A stretch of DNA of 13,070 bases. It comes from CAYUYH01 sp964449175. Lineage in GTDB: Bacteria > Planctomycetota > Phycisphaerae > SM23-33. The stretch is taken from assembly GCA_964449175.1 (NCBI GenBank), contig CAYUYH010000052.1, forward strand, positions 1 through 13,070, read 5' to 3'. This document shows, one piece after another, positions 1 to 7,463 of the stretch. The stretch's first letter is position 1, and the number at the start of each line of letters is the position of its first letter. The translations under genes and the position numbers were made by a program. Below the pieces are notes generated by a model. The model did no database searches. It was not told where the DNA came from and saw only the letters and a program-made list of their open reading frames with translations.

Positions 1-19
1 GTCCTACCTTGGAACCGCC

Positions 20-688
20 TCACTCCAATTGCCCAACGAGCTCCGCGAGGTGCTCGACGCCAAGCCGCGGGCTGGTGAGGATCGGCGCCTTGCGCTCCCC
101 GCTCGACAGCGTCTCCGCCGCCCGCGCCATCGACGCCTGCGCCAGCACGATCACGTCTGTCCGGCCCGACAGATCCCGCAGTGCGGCGGCAACCTCGGCA
201 TCGTGCGTGGCCGCGTCGCCGGAGATGACGGCCTCGAACGCGCCCTCGCACAGCTTGTCCGTCACCTCGACCTTCTTGCCGGCTTCGGCGGCCAGGCGAC
301 GGATCAGCTCCACCGTCGGGGCGAGCGTGGACGGCAGCGTGGCCACCACGCCGATACGCGCGCCCGTGGCGACGGCCTTGGCGGCCATCGGCTCGTCAAC
401 GCGGATGACGGGTATGCTCACCAGGCTGCGGCTCAGCTCGACGGCCGGACCGATCGACGAGCACGTGACCATCACGATATCCGCCCCGGCCTGCTCGGCC
501 GCCAAGACGTACCCGACGACCCGCCGGGCCGTCGCCGCCAGCAGCCGCCCGTCGCGGATGATGTCGCGGAGCAGGCTTTCATCGACCATGTTGAACACGG
601 CCTCGCCGGGCAGCAGCTCCTCGTAGAGCGGCTTGAAGACCGGCACCATCATCGCCGAGGTGTGTATCAGCGCCACTTGCTTCGCCAT
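20..688 (-). CDS. Asp/Glu/hydantoin racemase-family protein with only one catalytic cysteine
   Basis: The 222-residue protein has the alpha/beta fold pattern of the Asp/Glu racemase superfamily. The N-terminal half ends in VMVTCSSIG (Cys76), which matches the first catalytic cysteine motif. At the mirror position in the second half, where racemases carry a second cysteine, the sequence reads VLAQASM (about residues 181-187), so that cysteine is missing. Two-base racemization of an amino acid is therefore unlikely; a one-cysteine isomerase, decarboxylase or lyase-like reaction on a small acid is a better guess. There is no signal peptide, so it should be cytoplasmic. I chose the ATG at 688 because AGAGGA lies 10 nt upstream; the frame is open to 805 but that extension is Arg-rich and unconserved in style. 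It is the last gene of the glycosidase/RuBisCO-like/kinase operon, 134 bp after the kinase. The family is clear, the substrate unknown. Confidence 0.85.
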   Translation of the reverse strand: MAKQVALIHTSAMMVPVFKPLYEELLPGEAVFNMVDESLLRDIIRDGRLLAATARRVVGYVLAAEQAGADIVMVTCSSIGPAVELSRSLVSIPVIRVDEPMAAKAVATGARIGVVATLPSTLAPTVELIRRLAAEAGKKVEVTDKLCEGAFEAVISGDAATHDAEVAAALRDLSGRTDVIVLAQASMARAAETLSSGERKAPILTSPRLGVEHLAELVGQLE

Positions 689-733
689 GTCAGTTGCATC
701 CTCTCGTAGCCGGCGCGACCGGGCTCTGGGCAC

Positions 734-798
734 GGTGGAGCTCCTGCTCCGCCGCGATCGCCGGCAAGCGTTACAGGTGGCGGAGCAGGAACTCCGCC
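734..798. other. Long intra-operon hairpin (20-nt arms)
   Basis: The arms at 734-753 (GGTGGAGCTCCTGCTCCGCC) and 779-798 are inverted copies that pair at 18 of 20 positions, with one G-T wobble and one mismatch, around a 25-nt loop. The hairpin sits in the 134-bp spacer between the DUF1537 kinase stop (823) and the racemase-family start (688). No T-run follows on the minus strand, so it does not look like a full intrinsic terminator. It may be an mRNA-processing or stabilizing element that sets the level of the last gene relative to the kinase. The structure is read directly from sequence; the function is inferred. Confidence 0.55.
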
Positions 799-822
799 GC
801 CCCAATCATATGTCACGAGGCG

Positions 823-2214
823 CTAGTCCGCCTTGCCGTCGGCGACCGCGCCGAAGAAGTCCGTCTTGCCGATCTGCCCGCCCTTGAAGGTAATCTCCAG
901 TCCGTCCGCCGGCGAGCCGGGCGCGCGGACCTTGCACAGCGGCGAGCCGGGCGTGAGTGGAGCCACCATCTCCAGCGACTCGACGCCGACCTCCCTGGCC
1001 AGGTTGCCGGCTGTGTCGCCCCCGGCGACGATCACGCGCTTCACCGGCGCGGCCTGGAGTATCGACCGCAGCACGCGCCCCAGCGCCTTGCCGAAGACTG
1101 CGCCGCTGCGTGTCTTGATGGCCAGGTCGTCGTATCCGCCGGCCCTTAGCGCGTCGGTGACCGCGGCGATTCGCGGGTCCTCCGGCCCCCTGCCCGTGTG
1201 CACGATCACGTTCTTGCCGGCCTGGAGCAGCTTGGCGGCCTCGCCCGCGGCCTGCTGCTCGGCGGGGTCGCTGCCGGCGCCGCGTGCGATGGCCGCTGAG
1301 TCAACGGCGACCTCGGCGAAGCCCTGTCCCAGCGCCCAGGCGATCTGCCCGGCCGTGACGACCGAGCACGTGCCCGAGACCACCAGCCGAGGCCGGGCCG
1401 AGCCGGGGTCGGCAAACGTGGCGGTCCGCGGTATCGCGCCCTGCTCGCGCCAGTGGGCGGTCAGCGCCGCCTCCACGCCGGACGGCCCGACGACGAACAG
1501 AGGTTTCTCTCGCGATCCGCGCGGGGCGAGCAGCCGCCCCACCGCCGCGTGCTGCGAGTCATACAGCAAATCGATCAGCACGACCTCCGCCCCGCCGGCC
1601 AGCAACGCGTCAAAGTGTCGCTTGGCCGCGTCGGCCGGTTCGGCCAGGTGCGTGATGTCGAACAGCGCGATAGTCTTGGCGGTCTGGCGTGCGAGGTGAC
1701 GTGTCAGGTCGGCCTCGTCCATCGGCGTGATCGGGTGGCGGCTCATCGACGGGTGGCGGTCCAAGCGGAAGGGGTTTGAGTCCGCGCCGCTACGAGCGAA
1801 GAGGTTGCCGAACACGCAATGCCGCCCCAGCGACGGCGCCCCGCCCAGCACGGGCACGTAGGCCGAGGCGAACACCTCCGCCCCCACGTCGATCGCCCGG
1901 CCTATGCTGCCGATCGCCGGCGAGGAGTCGAACGTCGAGCAGACCTTGTAGTGTACCAGGGGCGCGCCTAGGTTCCGCAGTGCCTCGAGCGCCGGCGCGA
2001 GCGCCGCGGCCATCTCGTCGGCCGGGAGCGACCGCGTCAGCCCCGCCACGCCGACCGCCCGCAGGCCCTCGTACCGCGCGATCTGCTCGGCCGACGGCGG
2101 ATTGACGAACAGCACCGTCCGCAGCCCGCCCGCCGCCAGCGACTCCATCGCATCGGTCGAGCCGGTGAAGTCGTCGCCGTAGAAGCCGATCAGCAGGTCC
2201 CGCGCGTCGGGCAT
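823..2214 (-). CDS. Four-carbon acid sugar kinase family (DUF1537), OiaK-like candidate
   Basis: The 463-residue ATP-dependent kinase belongs to the family that phosphorylates threonate, erythronate, 3-oxo-tetronate and 3-oxo-isoapionate. The N-terminal substrate domain opens with YGDDFTGSTD (residues 12-21) and contains KVCSTFDSSPAIGSIG (90-105) and HPSMSRHPITPMDE (154-167). The C-terminal nucleotide domain has VVSGTCS (278-284), VAGGDTAG (396-403), PLTPGSPLCK (419-428) and FKGGQIGKTDFF (443-454), the usual family signatures. It is slightly longer than the roughly 420-residue threonate kinases. Its ATG directly follows the TGA of the RuBisCO-like gene with no gap, and AAGGGG lies 9 nt upstream inside that gene, so the two are probably translationally coupled. 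There is no PdxA-type 4-phosphate dehydrogenase nearby, which argues against threonate/erythronate breakdown. Pairing with a RuBisCO-like protein favours a 3-oxo-isoapionate-type substrate; that last step is inference. Confidence 0.93.
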   Translation of the reverse strand: MPDARDLLIGFYGDDFTGSTDAMESLAAGGLRTVLFVNPPSAEQIARYEGLRAVGVAGLTRSLPADEMAAALAPALEALRNLGAPLVHYKVCSTFDSSPAIGSIGRAIDVGAEVFASAYVPVLGGAPSLGRHCVFGNLFARSGADSNPFRLDRHPSMSRHPITPMDEADLTRHLARQTAKTIALFDITHLAEPADAAKRHFDALLAGGAEVVLIDLLYDSQHAAVGRLLAPRGSREKPLFVVGPSGVEAALTAHWREQGAIPRTATFADPGSARPRLVVSGTCSVVTAGQIAWALGQGFAEVAVDSAAIARGAGSDPAEQQAAGEAAKLLQAGKNVIVHTGRGPEDPRIAAVTDALRAGGYDDLAIKTRSGAVFGKALGRVLRSILQAAPVKRVIVAGGDTAGNLAREVGVESLEMVAPLTPGSPLCKVRAPGSPADGLEITFKGGQIGKTDFFGAVADGKAD

Positions 2215-3498
2215 TCAGCTTGTCCCCTTCATGTGTGCAAGCTTACCGAACTTCTCAATGGCCTGGCGGAGCTCGGCGTGCGACTTGGCGTACCGCTCCA
2301 GCGGCGTGCCCTCGACGGCCGCCTGCCAGGCCTGCTGAAGCGCCCTCACGCCGGCCGCCGGACCGGCGGGATGACCCACGATGCCGCCGCCGGCGAGGAA
2401 CAGCAGGTCGACCGTGCCGGTGCGATTGTACGTCGCTGGCGCCTGGCCTGCCCACTGGCCCGAGCCCACCACCGGCAGCGCCTCATTCCCGCCGAACAGC
2501 GGCGTCAGACACGCCTTGATGGACTTGACCACCGACTCGTCCGACTCGGAGAACTTGTTGCTCAGCCCGTTGACGTGAATCTGGTCGATGCCGACCAGCC
2601 GCCAGAGCTTCTGATAGGCGGTGAACTCGACGCCAAGCATCGGGCAGCGGTTGAGCATGCCCCAGCCGTTGCGATGGCCGTGGATCGGCAGGCGGCATCG
2701 CCGGCGCAGCGCCGTCAGGCCCACGAAGCCGACGCTGTTCAGGCTGGCCATCACGCAGCCGCCGCCCGCGGCGACGACCTTGTCGTGGCGGCGGAGCATG
2801 TCGTCCAGCTCGCCGGTGATGTTGAAGGCGACCATGACCTTTCGGCCCATCCGCTCGGCCGCGGCGTTCACGACGGCCATTACCGCGTCCACGCGCTTCT
2901 CGAACGGCGAGTGCGGGCCGTCGCACTGCACCTCGTCGTCCTTGATGAAGTCCACGCCCGCGCCGACGAGCTGGGCGACCAGCTCGGCTGTCTGCTCGGG
3001 CGTCAGGCCGATGTTGGGCTTGATGATCGTGCCGATGACGGGCCGGCCCTGGACGCCGGTCAGCCGCCGCGTGCCGGCCACGCCGAACTGCGGCAGCGGA
3101 TACGCCTCGGCGAACGCGGACGGCAGGAGCAGGTCCATCAGGCGCAGGCCGGAGACCTGCGGCAGCTCGAACATGTTGCCCCGCACCATCGAGAGCATCA
3201 CCGGGATGTTCGCGCCGATGTTGTCCAGCGGGAACGACAGCACCACCTCCGCGCGCGTGTATCGCGGCGTGCCGGTGGCGCCGGCCGGCGGACGCGAGCC
3301 GGGCAATGTCGGCCTGTCCGTCTCATCCAGCGGCGTGACGCGCTCGATCCGCGGCTGGAACCGCCGCTGCACCTCCGCCGTCTCGCCGGGCACGGAGGTG
3401 AACGTGCCGGTGGTCTGCCTGGCCATCGCCTCGGCCGCTGCCTGAGGCGGATGCGGCGTCTCGATCAGGTATGTCGCGACGATTTGCTCTTCGCCCAT
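2215..3498 (-). CDS. RuBisCO-like protein (form IV), candidate 3-oxo-acid phosphate decarboxylase or transcarboxylase/hydrolase
   Basis: This 427-residue protein is a RuBisCO large-chain homolog. By spinach RuBisCO numbering it keeps N123 (N108), K175 (K160 in TIIKPNIGL), the metal-site K201/D203/E204 (K186, D188, E189 in FIKDDE), H294/R295 (H275, R276), H327 and loop-6 K334 (H308, K315 in HVNGLSNK), S379 (S346) and G403-G404 (G370-G371). It has lost carboxylase residues: E60 aligns with R27, W66 with F33, T173 with I158 and K177 with N162. It is therefore not a CO2-fixing RuBisCO but should still form a metal-bound enediolate. Known form IV proteins next to DUF1537 kinases act on 3-oxo-isoapionate 4-phosphate, giving L-erythrulose 1-phosphate plus CO2 (OiaX) or 3-phosphoglycerate plus glycolate (OiaT). 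The start is backed by AGAAGG 7 nt upstream. It lies 27 bp after the glycosidase gene and abuts the kinase. Confidence 0.94.
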   Translation of the reverse strand: MGEEQIVATYLIETPHPPQAAAEAMARQTTGTFTSVPGETAEVQRRFQPRIERVTPLDETDRPTLPGSRPPAGATGTPRYTRAEVVLSFPLDNIGANIPVMLSMVRGNMFELPQVSGLRLMDLLLPSAFAEAYPLPQFGVAGTRRLTGVQGRPVIGTIIKPNIGLTPEQTAELVAQLVGAGVDFIKDDEVQCDGPHSPFEKRVDAVMAVVNAAAERMGRKVMVAFNITGELDDMLRRHDKVVAAGGGCVMASLNSVGFVGLTALRRRCRLPIHGHRNGWGMLNRCPMLGVEFTAYQKLWRLVGIDQIHVNGLSNKFSESDESVVKSIKACLTPLFGGNEALPVVGSGQWAGQAPATYNRTGTVDLLFLAGGGIVGHPAGPAAGVRALQQAWQAAVEGTPLERYAKSHAELRQAIEKFGKLAHMKGTS

Positions 3499-3525
3499 TC
3501 TTTGACCTTCTCTGCCCGCGGCCGA

Positions 3526-6500
3526 CTATCGCCTGACGAGAAGTCGCGGCGGGGCCAGTAGGCCGCACGGCACGAGGTTATAGCCGGCGAGTTCGCACTG
3601 GGGCTTTGGGTGGAACTCGCCCGGGCCGGTCCAGCGGACGTAGCGGTCGGTCAGATGCAGCGGGCCGTGCGAGTTGCGGCGGTGGCCCAGCACCTCGACG
3701 GTGAGCACGGCTGCGGCACCCGGCGTCAGAGAATCGGTGATGTCGATCTCGTTCGGCTCCCAGGCAATCACGCCGGTGGCCTGGCCGTCCACCAGCACGC
3801 GGACCGCGGCGCCTTCGTAGCGCGGCACCTGCACGAACAGTCGCTGGCCCTTGCGCAGCTTCGGCCTGATCGTCCGCACGTAGCCGACCGAGCCGCCGTA
3901 GAACGACAGGCCCTGTTTGACCCAGTCGCCGATCCGCAGCGATCGCGGCGCGGCGGTGATCGTCAGATCGTAGCCGCTGACCTTTGTGCCGAAATTGCCC
4001 AGCACGTAGACGATCTCCAGCCCGGAGTGCAGCTCGCTGTAGTCGCACACGAGCGTCAGTTCATTGCGGCCGAGGCGCAGCGACGACGGGTCGAACGCAA
4101 GCTTGCGGAGCGAGCGGTCCACCCACCAGCCGCATTCGACGTCGGTGTCGACCGGCTGGCCGTTGACGGACACGGCGAACGTCTCCGGCCGCTCCAACGC
4201 CACATACATCGCTCCGCCCGGCAGGGCCGCGACGTTGAACTCGTAGCGAAGCGCGACCTCGGCCGTCTTGGGCTTGGCGACCTTGGGCCTCGCCCACGGC
4301 TGTATCATGCCCTTGCCGCGTCGCGGCACGCCCATCGCGTCGCGGACGGCGTTGTCAACGGCGAGGATCTCCGCGGGCCTGCGCCACGCGCCGCCGTTGA
4401 TGCGGTAGGCCGGGCGGTCCAGCGCGAGGCAGTTGGGCTCGGACAGTTGGATGTCCCACTTCTTGCCGCCAAGGGCCTGCGTGCGGAGGTCGCGCAGTTG
4501 CCGGCGCTTCGGCGGCATTTTGCGCATCGGCCGCTTCGGCAGGACGAACGCCCGGCTGGCGATGGGGGGCAGCGACGTGGTCATGGTCCAGCCGTCGCGG
4601 GTGGCCCGGCCGTTGGCGGTGAAGACCCCGCCGCTGTCGCAGTCCAGCTCGATCGGGGCGGCCTTGCTGTCACCGCGGACGGCGATGTTGACCGTCTCGA
4701 ACGCCAGCCGTCTGTCCCGCACGCCGGGGTCGGCCTGCTGCCGGCCGAAGTTGTTGTGACCCGTGTTGCAGACGAACAGGTACATCGCGTCTGCGTCCTC
4801 GGAGAGGTTGTAGAGGGTCGGCGTGATCTGCCTGCCGCGCCCGTCGGTGATGGACACCCGCCGGGCCGTCGGCTCGACCGCCTTGACGACCTGGCGCTGG
4901 GTCTTTGCCCGCCCGCATCGCTCGGCCAGGTCGGCCGCCTCTATGCTGGGCAGGGCGTCGACGTAGTCCGGCGGCTCGCCGAGGAACACGACCGCCCCGC
5001 CGGCCTTGTGGAACTTGGCGAGCAGCGCCAGCGTCGTCGAGCGGATGGTCCGCACTCGCGGCACGAGCACGGTGGCGTAGTCGGCCTTGCCGACGGTGAA
5101 GACAACCTTACCGCCCTTCCGCCGCACGCGCCCGTGGCGGGCGATGATGTCCTCGTCGCCCCAGTCGAAGTCGACGTTGCCGGCCAGCAGCGCGTCCCGG
5201 AGCTTCCAGGCCGTCTGGTTGTACTCCTGCATCGCGTCCCAGTTGCCCATCGCGTACAGCGTCCACATGCTCTCGACCGGGTGGATCACCAGCAGGTCGC
5301 GAACCTCGCGCCCCTGGCTGATCAGCAGGTTCACGCGGGCGAAGTAGTCCTCGACCTTCTCGTAGCTCCGCCACCACGGCGACTGATACGAGATGGCCGC
5401 CGGGTAGTCGCGCTTGGCCTCGCCGAGCATCGTGTACCACGACAGATGCTGGCATCTCAGGTTGATGCCGAGCGCCGCCTGCCAGTCGCCGAGCGCCTTA
5501 TGCCCGGCGAAGTTGAAGTCCCAGCCGGTGCAGCCGTAGGTCTCGCTCAGCCGCCACCGCCGGCCAAACTGGCGGGCGACGGAGCTGACCTGCTTGGCCG
5601 TGTCGTACTCGCGGCTGTACTCGGTCAGCAGGTCCATGCCGGGGGCCTGCATGTGCTCGTAGATCCGCATGCACGAGCCGACCACGCGCGTCTGGCTGAA
5701 CAGCGTCGCCTCGCCGAGCGAGTGGCCGGTGAATTCCAGGCCGGCGGTCTCGCACCACTGGCCGATCTGGCGGGCGAAGGCGTCGGTGAACAGGAACGTG
5801 ATGCAGTCGCGGTAGTGCCAGCGGGCCTGGCTGACGGCCTGACCGTTGACGTCCAGCAGCAGCTCGACGAGATGGTCCAGGATGTCATACCCGTATCGCT
5901 TGCGGAAGTGGGCCGGCAGCTTGTCGGTCCACTGGATCAGGTTCGGCGTGGTGCACTTGCCGTAGGTCGGCTCGTCGGTGAATATGCCGGGGATCGCTTT
6001 GCCGAAGTCCCCCTGGAAGCGCTTGCGATATGCCTCGTGGGTCACGCGGATGAACTCGCGGACGGCCTGGTAGTTCATCGCGTCGATGTACGTATAGCCG
6101 TTGTACCAGGAGATGCACGGCTTGACGACCACGCGGAAGGCGAGGACCTTCTCGCCTCGCCGCAGCTTGGTAGGGCGCTGCCCCCGGCGGAGGCGGCGGA
6201 CGTCGCTGGCGTTGGGCGGGTCGATGACGGCGGTGAACGCGGCCAGATACTCCTTGGCCCACCTAAAATCCCTGGCCTTCTCGAACGTCACCATCTCCAG
6301 CTCGCGTTCGCGGTAGGCGGGGTTCTTCGTGACCATCCCGCCGGCGGCGCCGCTGGGCCAACGGTCTTCGTCGTACAGCCAGGCCCGCATGTTCAGTTTC
6401 TTGGCCTCGTCCACGCAGGCCGCGACGCAATCCATCCACTCGTCGGACAGGTATGGCGTTTCAAGCCCGACGCGGCTGTGCATGAAGAACCCGCCAAGCC

Positions 6501-6630
6501 CCATCCGGTGCATCAGGCGGATTTGACGGCGAAGTTCATCCGGCTCCATCTTGCCGTTCCACGCCCAGAACGGCGCGCCGCGGTACTCGCTGGGCGGATT
6601 GCGGAATTGGCTGACTAGCGACTGCTTCAT
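3526..6630 (-). CDS. Large GH106-like (alpha-L-rhamnosidase-type) glycoside hydrolase, predicted cytosolic
   Basis: The 1034-residue protein starts with RGAPFWAWNGKM (residues 17-28), GGFFMHSRVGLE (46-57) and WLYDEDRWPSGAAGG (84-98), a TIM-barrel opening that I associate with GH106-like glycosidases. Candidate active-site acids sit in FTDEPTYGK (E220), TGHSLGEA (E308) and LSETYGCTGWDF (E363). A Rossmann-like middle region follows near LLVIHPVESMW (446-456), and the last 330 or so residues look like beta-sandwich/galactose-binding modules. There is no signal peptide or membrane segment, so it probably acts on imported oligosaccharides. AAGGAG lies 11 nt before the ATG. It is the first gene of the operon with the RuBisCO-like protein, kinase and racemase-family gene, which suggests that it releases or trims the sugar that feeds them. 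Characterized GH106 enzymes cleave L-rhamnose, including in rhamnogalacturonan II. Family assignment is moderate, substrate unknown. Confidence 0.82.
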   Translation of the reverse strand: MKQSLVSQFRNPPSEYRGAPFWAWNGKMEPDELRRQIRLMHRMGLGGFFMHSRVGLETPYLSDEWMDCVAACVDEAKKLNMRAWLYDEDRWPSGAAGGMVTKNPAYRERELEMVTFEKARDFRWAKEYLAAFTAVIDPPNASDVRRLRRGQRPTKLRRGEKVLAFRVVVKPCISWYNGYTYIDAMNYQAVREFIRVTHEAYRKRFQGDFGKAIPGIFTDEPTYGKCTTPNLIQWTDKLPAHFRKRYGYDILDHLVELLLDVNGQAVSQARWHYRDCITFLFTDAFARQIGQWCETAGLEFTGHSLGEATLFSQTRVVGSCMRIYEHMQAPGMDLLTEYSREYDTAKQVSSVARQFGRRWRLSETYGCTGWDFNFAGHKALGDWQAALGINLRCQHLSWYTMLGEAKRDYPAAISYQSPWWRSYEKVEDYFARVNLLISQGREVRDLLVIHPVESMWTLYAMGNWDAMQEYNQTAWKLRDALLAGNVDFDWGDEDIIARHGRVRRKGGKVVFTVGKADYATVLVPRVRTIRSTTLALLAKFHKAGGAVVFLGEPPDYVDALPSIEAADLAERCGRAKTQRQVVKAVEPTARRVSITDGRGRQITPTLYNLSEDADAMYLFVCNTGHNNFGRQQADPGVRDRRLAFETVNIAVRGDSKAAPIELDCDSGGVFTANGRATRDGWTMTTSLPPIASRAFVLPKRPMRKMPPKRRQLRDLRTQALGGKKWDIQLSEPNCLALDRPAYRINGGAWRRPAEILAVDNAVRDAMGVPRRGKGMIQPWARPKVAKPKTAEVALRYEFNVAALPGGAMYVALERPETFAVSVNGQPVDTDVECGWWVDRSLRKLAFDPSSLRLGRNELTLVCDYSELHSGLEIVYVLGNFGTKVSGYDLTITAAPRSLRIGDWVKQGLSFYGGSVGYVRTIRPKLRKGQRLFVQVPRYEGAAVRVLVDGQATGVIAWEPNEIDITDSLTPGAAAVLTVEVLGHRRNSHGPLHLTDRYVRWTGPGEFHPKPQCELAGYNLVPCGLLAPPRLLVRR

Positions 6631-7181
6631 CTCGAATCACTCTCCTTCCACAGCTCTCAGGTCGCGGCCAGGCCGTCACTTGACGCCCCGCCGGCAAGGC
6701 TCGCATTCGTGGGCCCACTGGAATCGCCCAAGGCGGGTGATTCTAACTTGCCTCCTCGCATGGAACAATACCGCGCCTCGGCGCACCCGGCGACCGGGGC
6801 CGGGCCGCCAGGCTTGACCCGAGCGGCGCAAGGGAGTATCATATGTAGTGTTGACTGGGCATTCTTGCCCGGGAGTGTCGTTCATCTCTCGTTGTGTTCC
6901 TTGGCCCGGTCTGCCCGATCTCTCAGCAGGCAGCCGATAACGGGGCGGCCAACGACCCAAGCGGCTGCTTTCTGCGCATGTAGTCACAATAGTGGAATTG
7001 CGATTACCGCCCACATGAGTAGTCTGAGGCTCCCGGGCCATGTTGTGTCAGAGGGGACGCCTCCCTCAGCGCTGCCGCCGTAGCGCAGGCAGCCGCAGGT
7101 CGCAGGCCGGCAACCGAATGCACGCGGGCCAGTGTGCCTCGCGCGGCAGCCGCTAGGAGCTTGCTGCACAATGGGGTAACG
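6631..7181. promoter_or_regulatory. 551-bp non-coding divergent control region
   Basis: This stretch separates the minus-strand glycosidase/RuBisCO-like operon from the plus-strand LuxR-type gene. Short open frames cross it on both strands but none has a ribosome binding site or recognizable protein pattern. It contains a candidate minus-strand promoter (6740-6768) and a small hairpin, GGGCA-TTCT-TGCCC at 6857-6870, extended by a wobble and a C-G pair. I found no obvious promoter for the regulator gene. It is the natural place for operators of the regulator. Confidence 0.5.
6740..6768 (-). promoter_or_regulatory. Candidate sigma70-like promoter for the glycosidase/RuBisCO-like operon
   Basis: Read on the minus strand, TTGTTC (6768-6763) and TAGAAT (6745-6740) are separated by exactly 17 nt. 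The -10 box matches 5 of 6 consensus bases, the -35 only 3 of 6. Transcription would start near 6733, giving a leader of about 100 nt before the ATG at 6630. The call rests on pattern only. Confidence 0.35.
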
Positions 7182-7463
7182 ATGACGCTGTCAGAAGATG
7201 GGATATTCTCCGACCGTGACTGGGACCACATGTCGCAGGACCTGGAGCTTTCGCACCGTCAGTTGCAGATCGCCCGGCACCTGTTCCTCGGCATGAGCGA
7301 CAAGCAGATCGCCTCGGACCTGGGCATAAAGGCGGCTACCGTGCGGACGCACCTGAACCGCCTCTACTCGAAGTTGGACGTTCAGGACCGCCACGAGCTG
7401 ATCCTGCTCTGCGTGCGGCACTACTTCGCCCAGTGCGCGGACTGCCCTCGCCACTACCAGTAG
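7182..7463 (+). CDS. Solo LuxR/GerE-type DNA-binding regulator
   Basis: This 93-residue protein is almost entirely one LuxR-type helix-turn-helix domain (about residues 23-75): LSHRQLQIARHLFLGMSD, then KQIASDLGIKAATVRTHLNR and LYSKLDVQDRHELI. There is no receiver, autoinducer or other sensor domain, so the signal must come from a partner or from the short ends. The C-terminus has C77, C85, C88 and H91, a CxxC-type cluster that could bind metal or sense redox. I chose the ATG at 7182, 5 nt after GGGG; the frame is open upstream to an ATG at 7134 that lacks a ribosome binding site. It is the only plus-strand gene, divergent from the glycosidase operon and convergent with the FGGY kinase, so it is placed to control the left operon and possibly both. 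The family is secure; the targets are inferred. Confidence 0.88.
   Translation: MTLSEDGIFSDRDWDHMSQDLELSHRQLQIARHLFLGMSDKQIASDLGIKAATVRTHLNRLYSKLDVQDRHELILLCVRHYFAQCADCPRHYQ

Noticed and set aside
689..805. 39-residue N-terminal extension of the racemase-family protein
   Set aside because: It is Arg/Ser-rich and runs through the hairpin spacer; the ATG at 688 has a good ribosome binding site and starts the fold directly.
2215..3498. Genuine CO2-fixing RuBisCO with a Calvin-cycle transketolase nearby
   Set aside because: Key carboxylase residues are replaced (E60, W66, T173 and K177 equivalents), and no phosphoribulokinase or small subunit is present.
2233..3561. A 442-codon plus-strand open frame opposite the RuBisCO-like gene
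   Set aside because: It is antisense to conserved active-site motifs, with low-complexity Arg/Ala/His composition and no ribosome binding site.
3610..6618. A 1002-codon open frame on the plus strand opposite the GH106-like gene
   Set aside because: It is exactly antisense to a gene with clear family motifs, has no recognizable domains and is rich in Ala, Arg, Gly and Val; GC-biased third positions leave such frames open.
6653..7169. Several short open frames in the divergent region on both strands
   Set aside because: None has a ribosome binding site or plausible protein composition, and they overlap one another on both strands.
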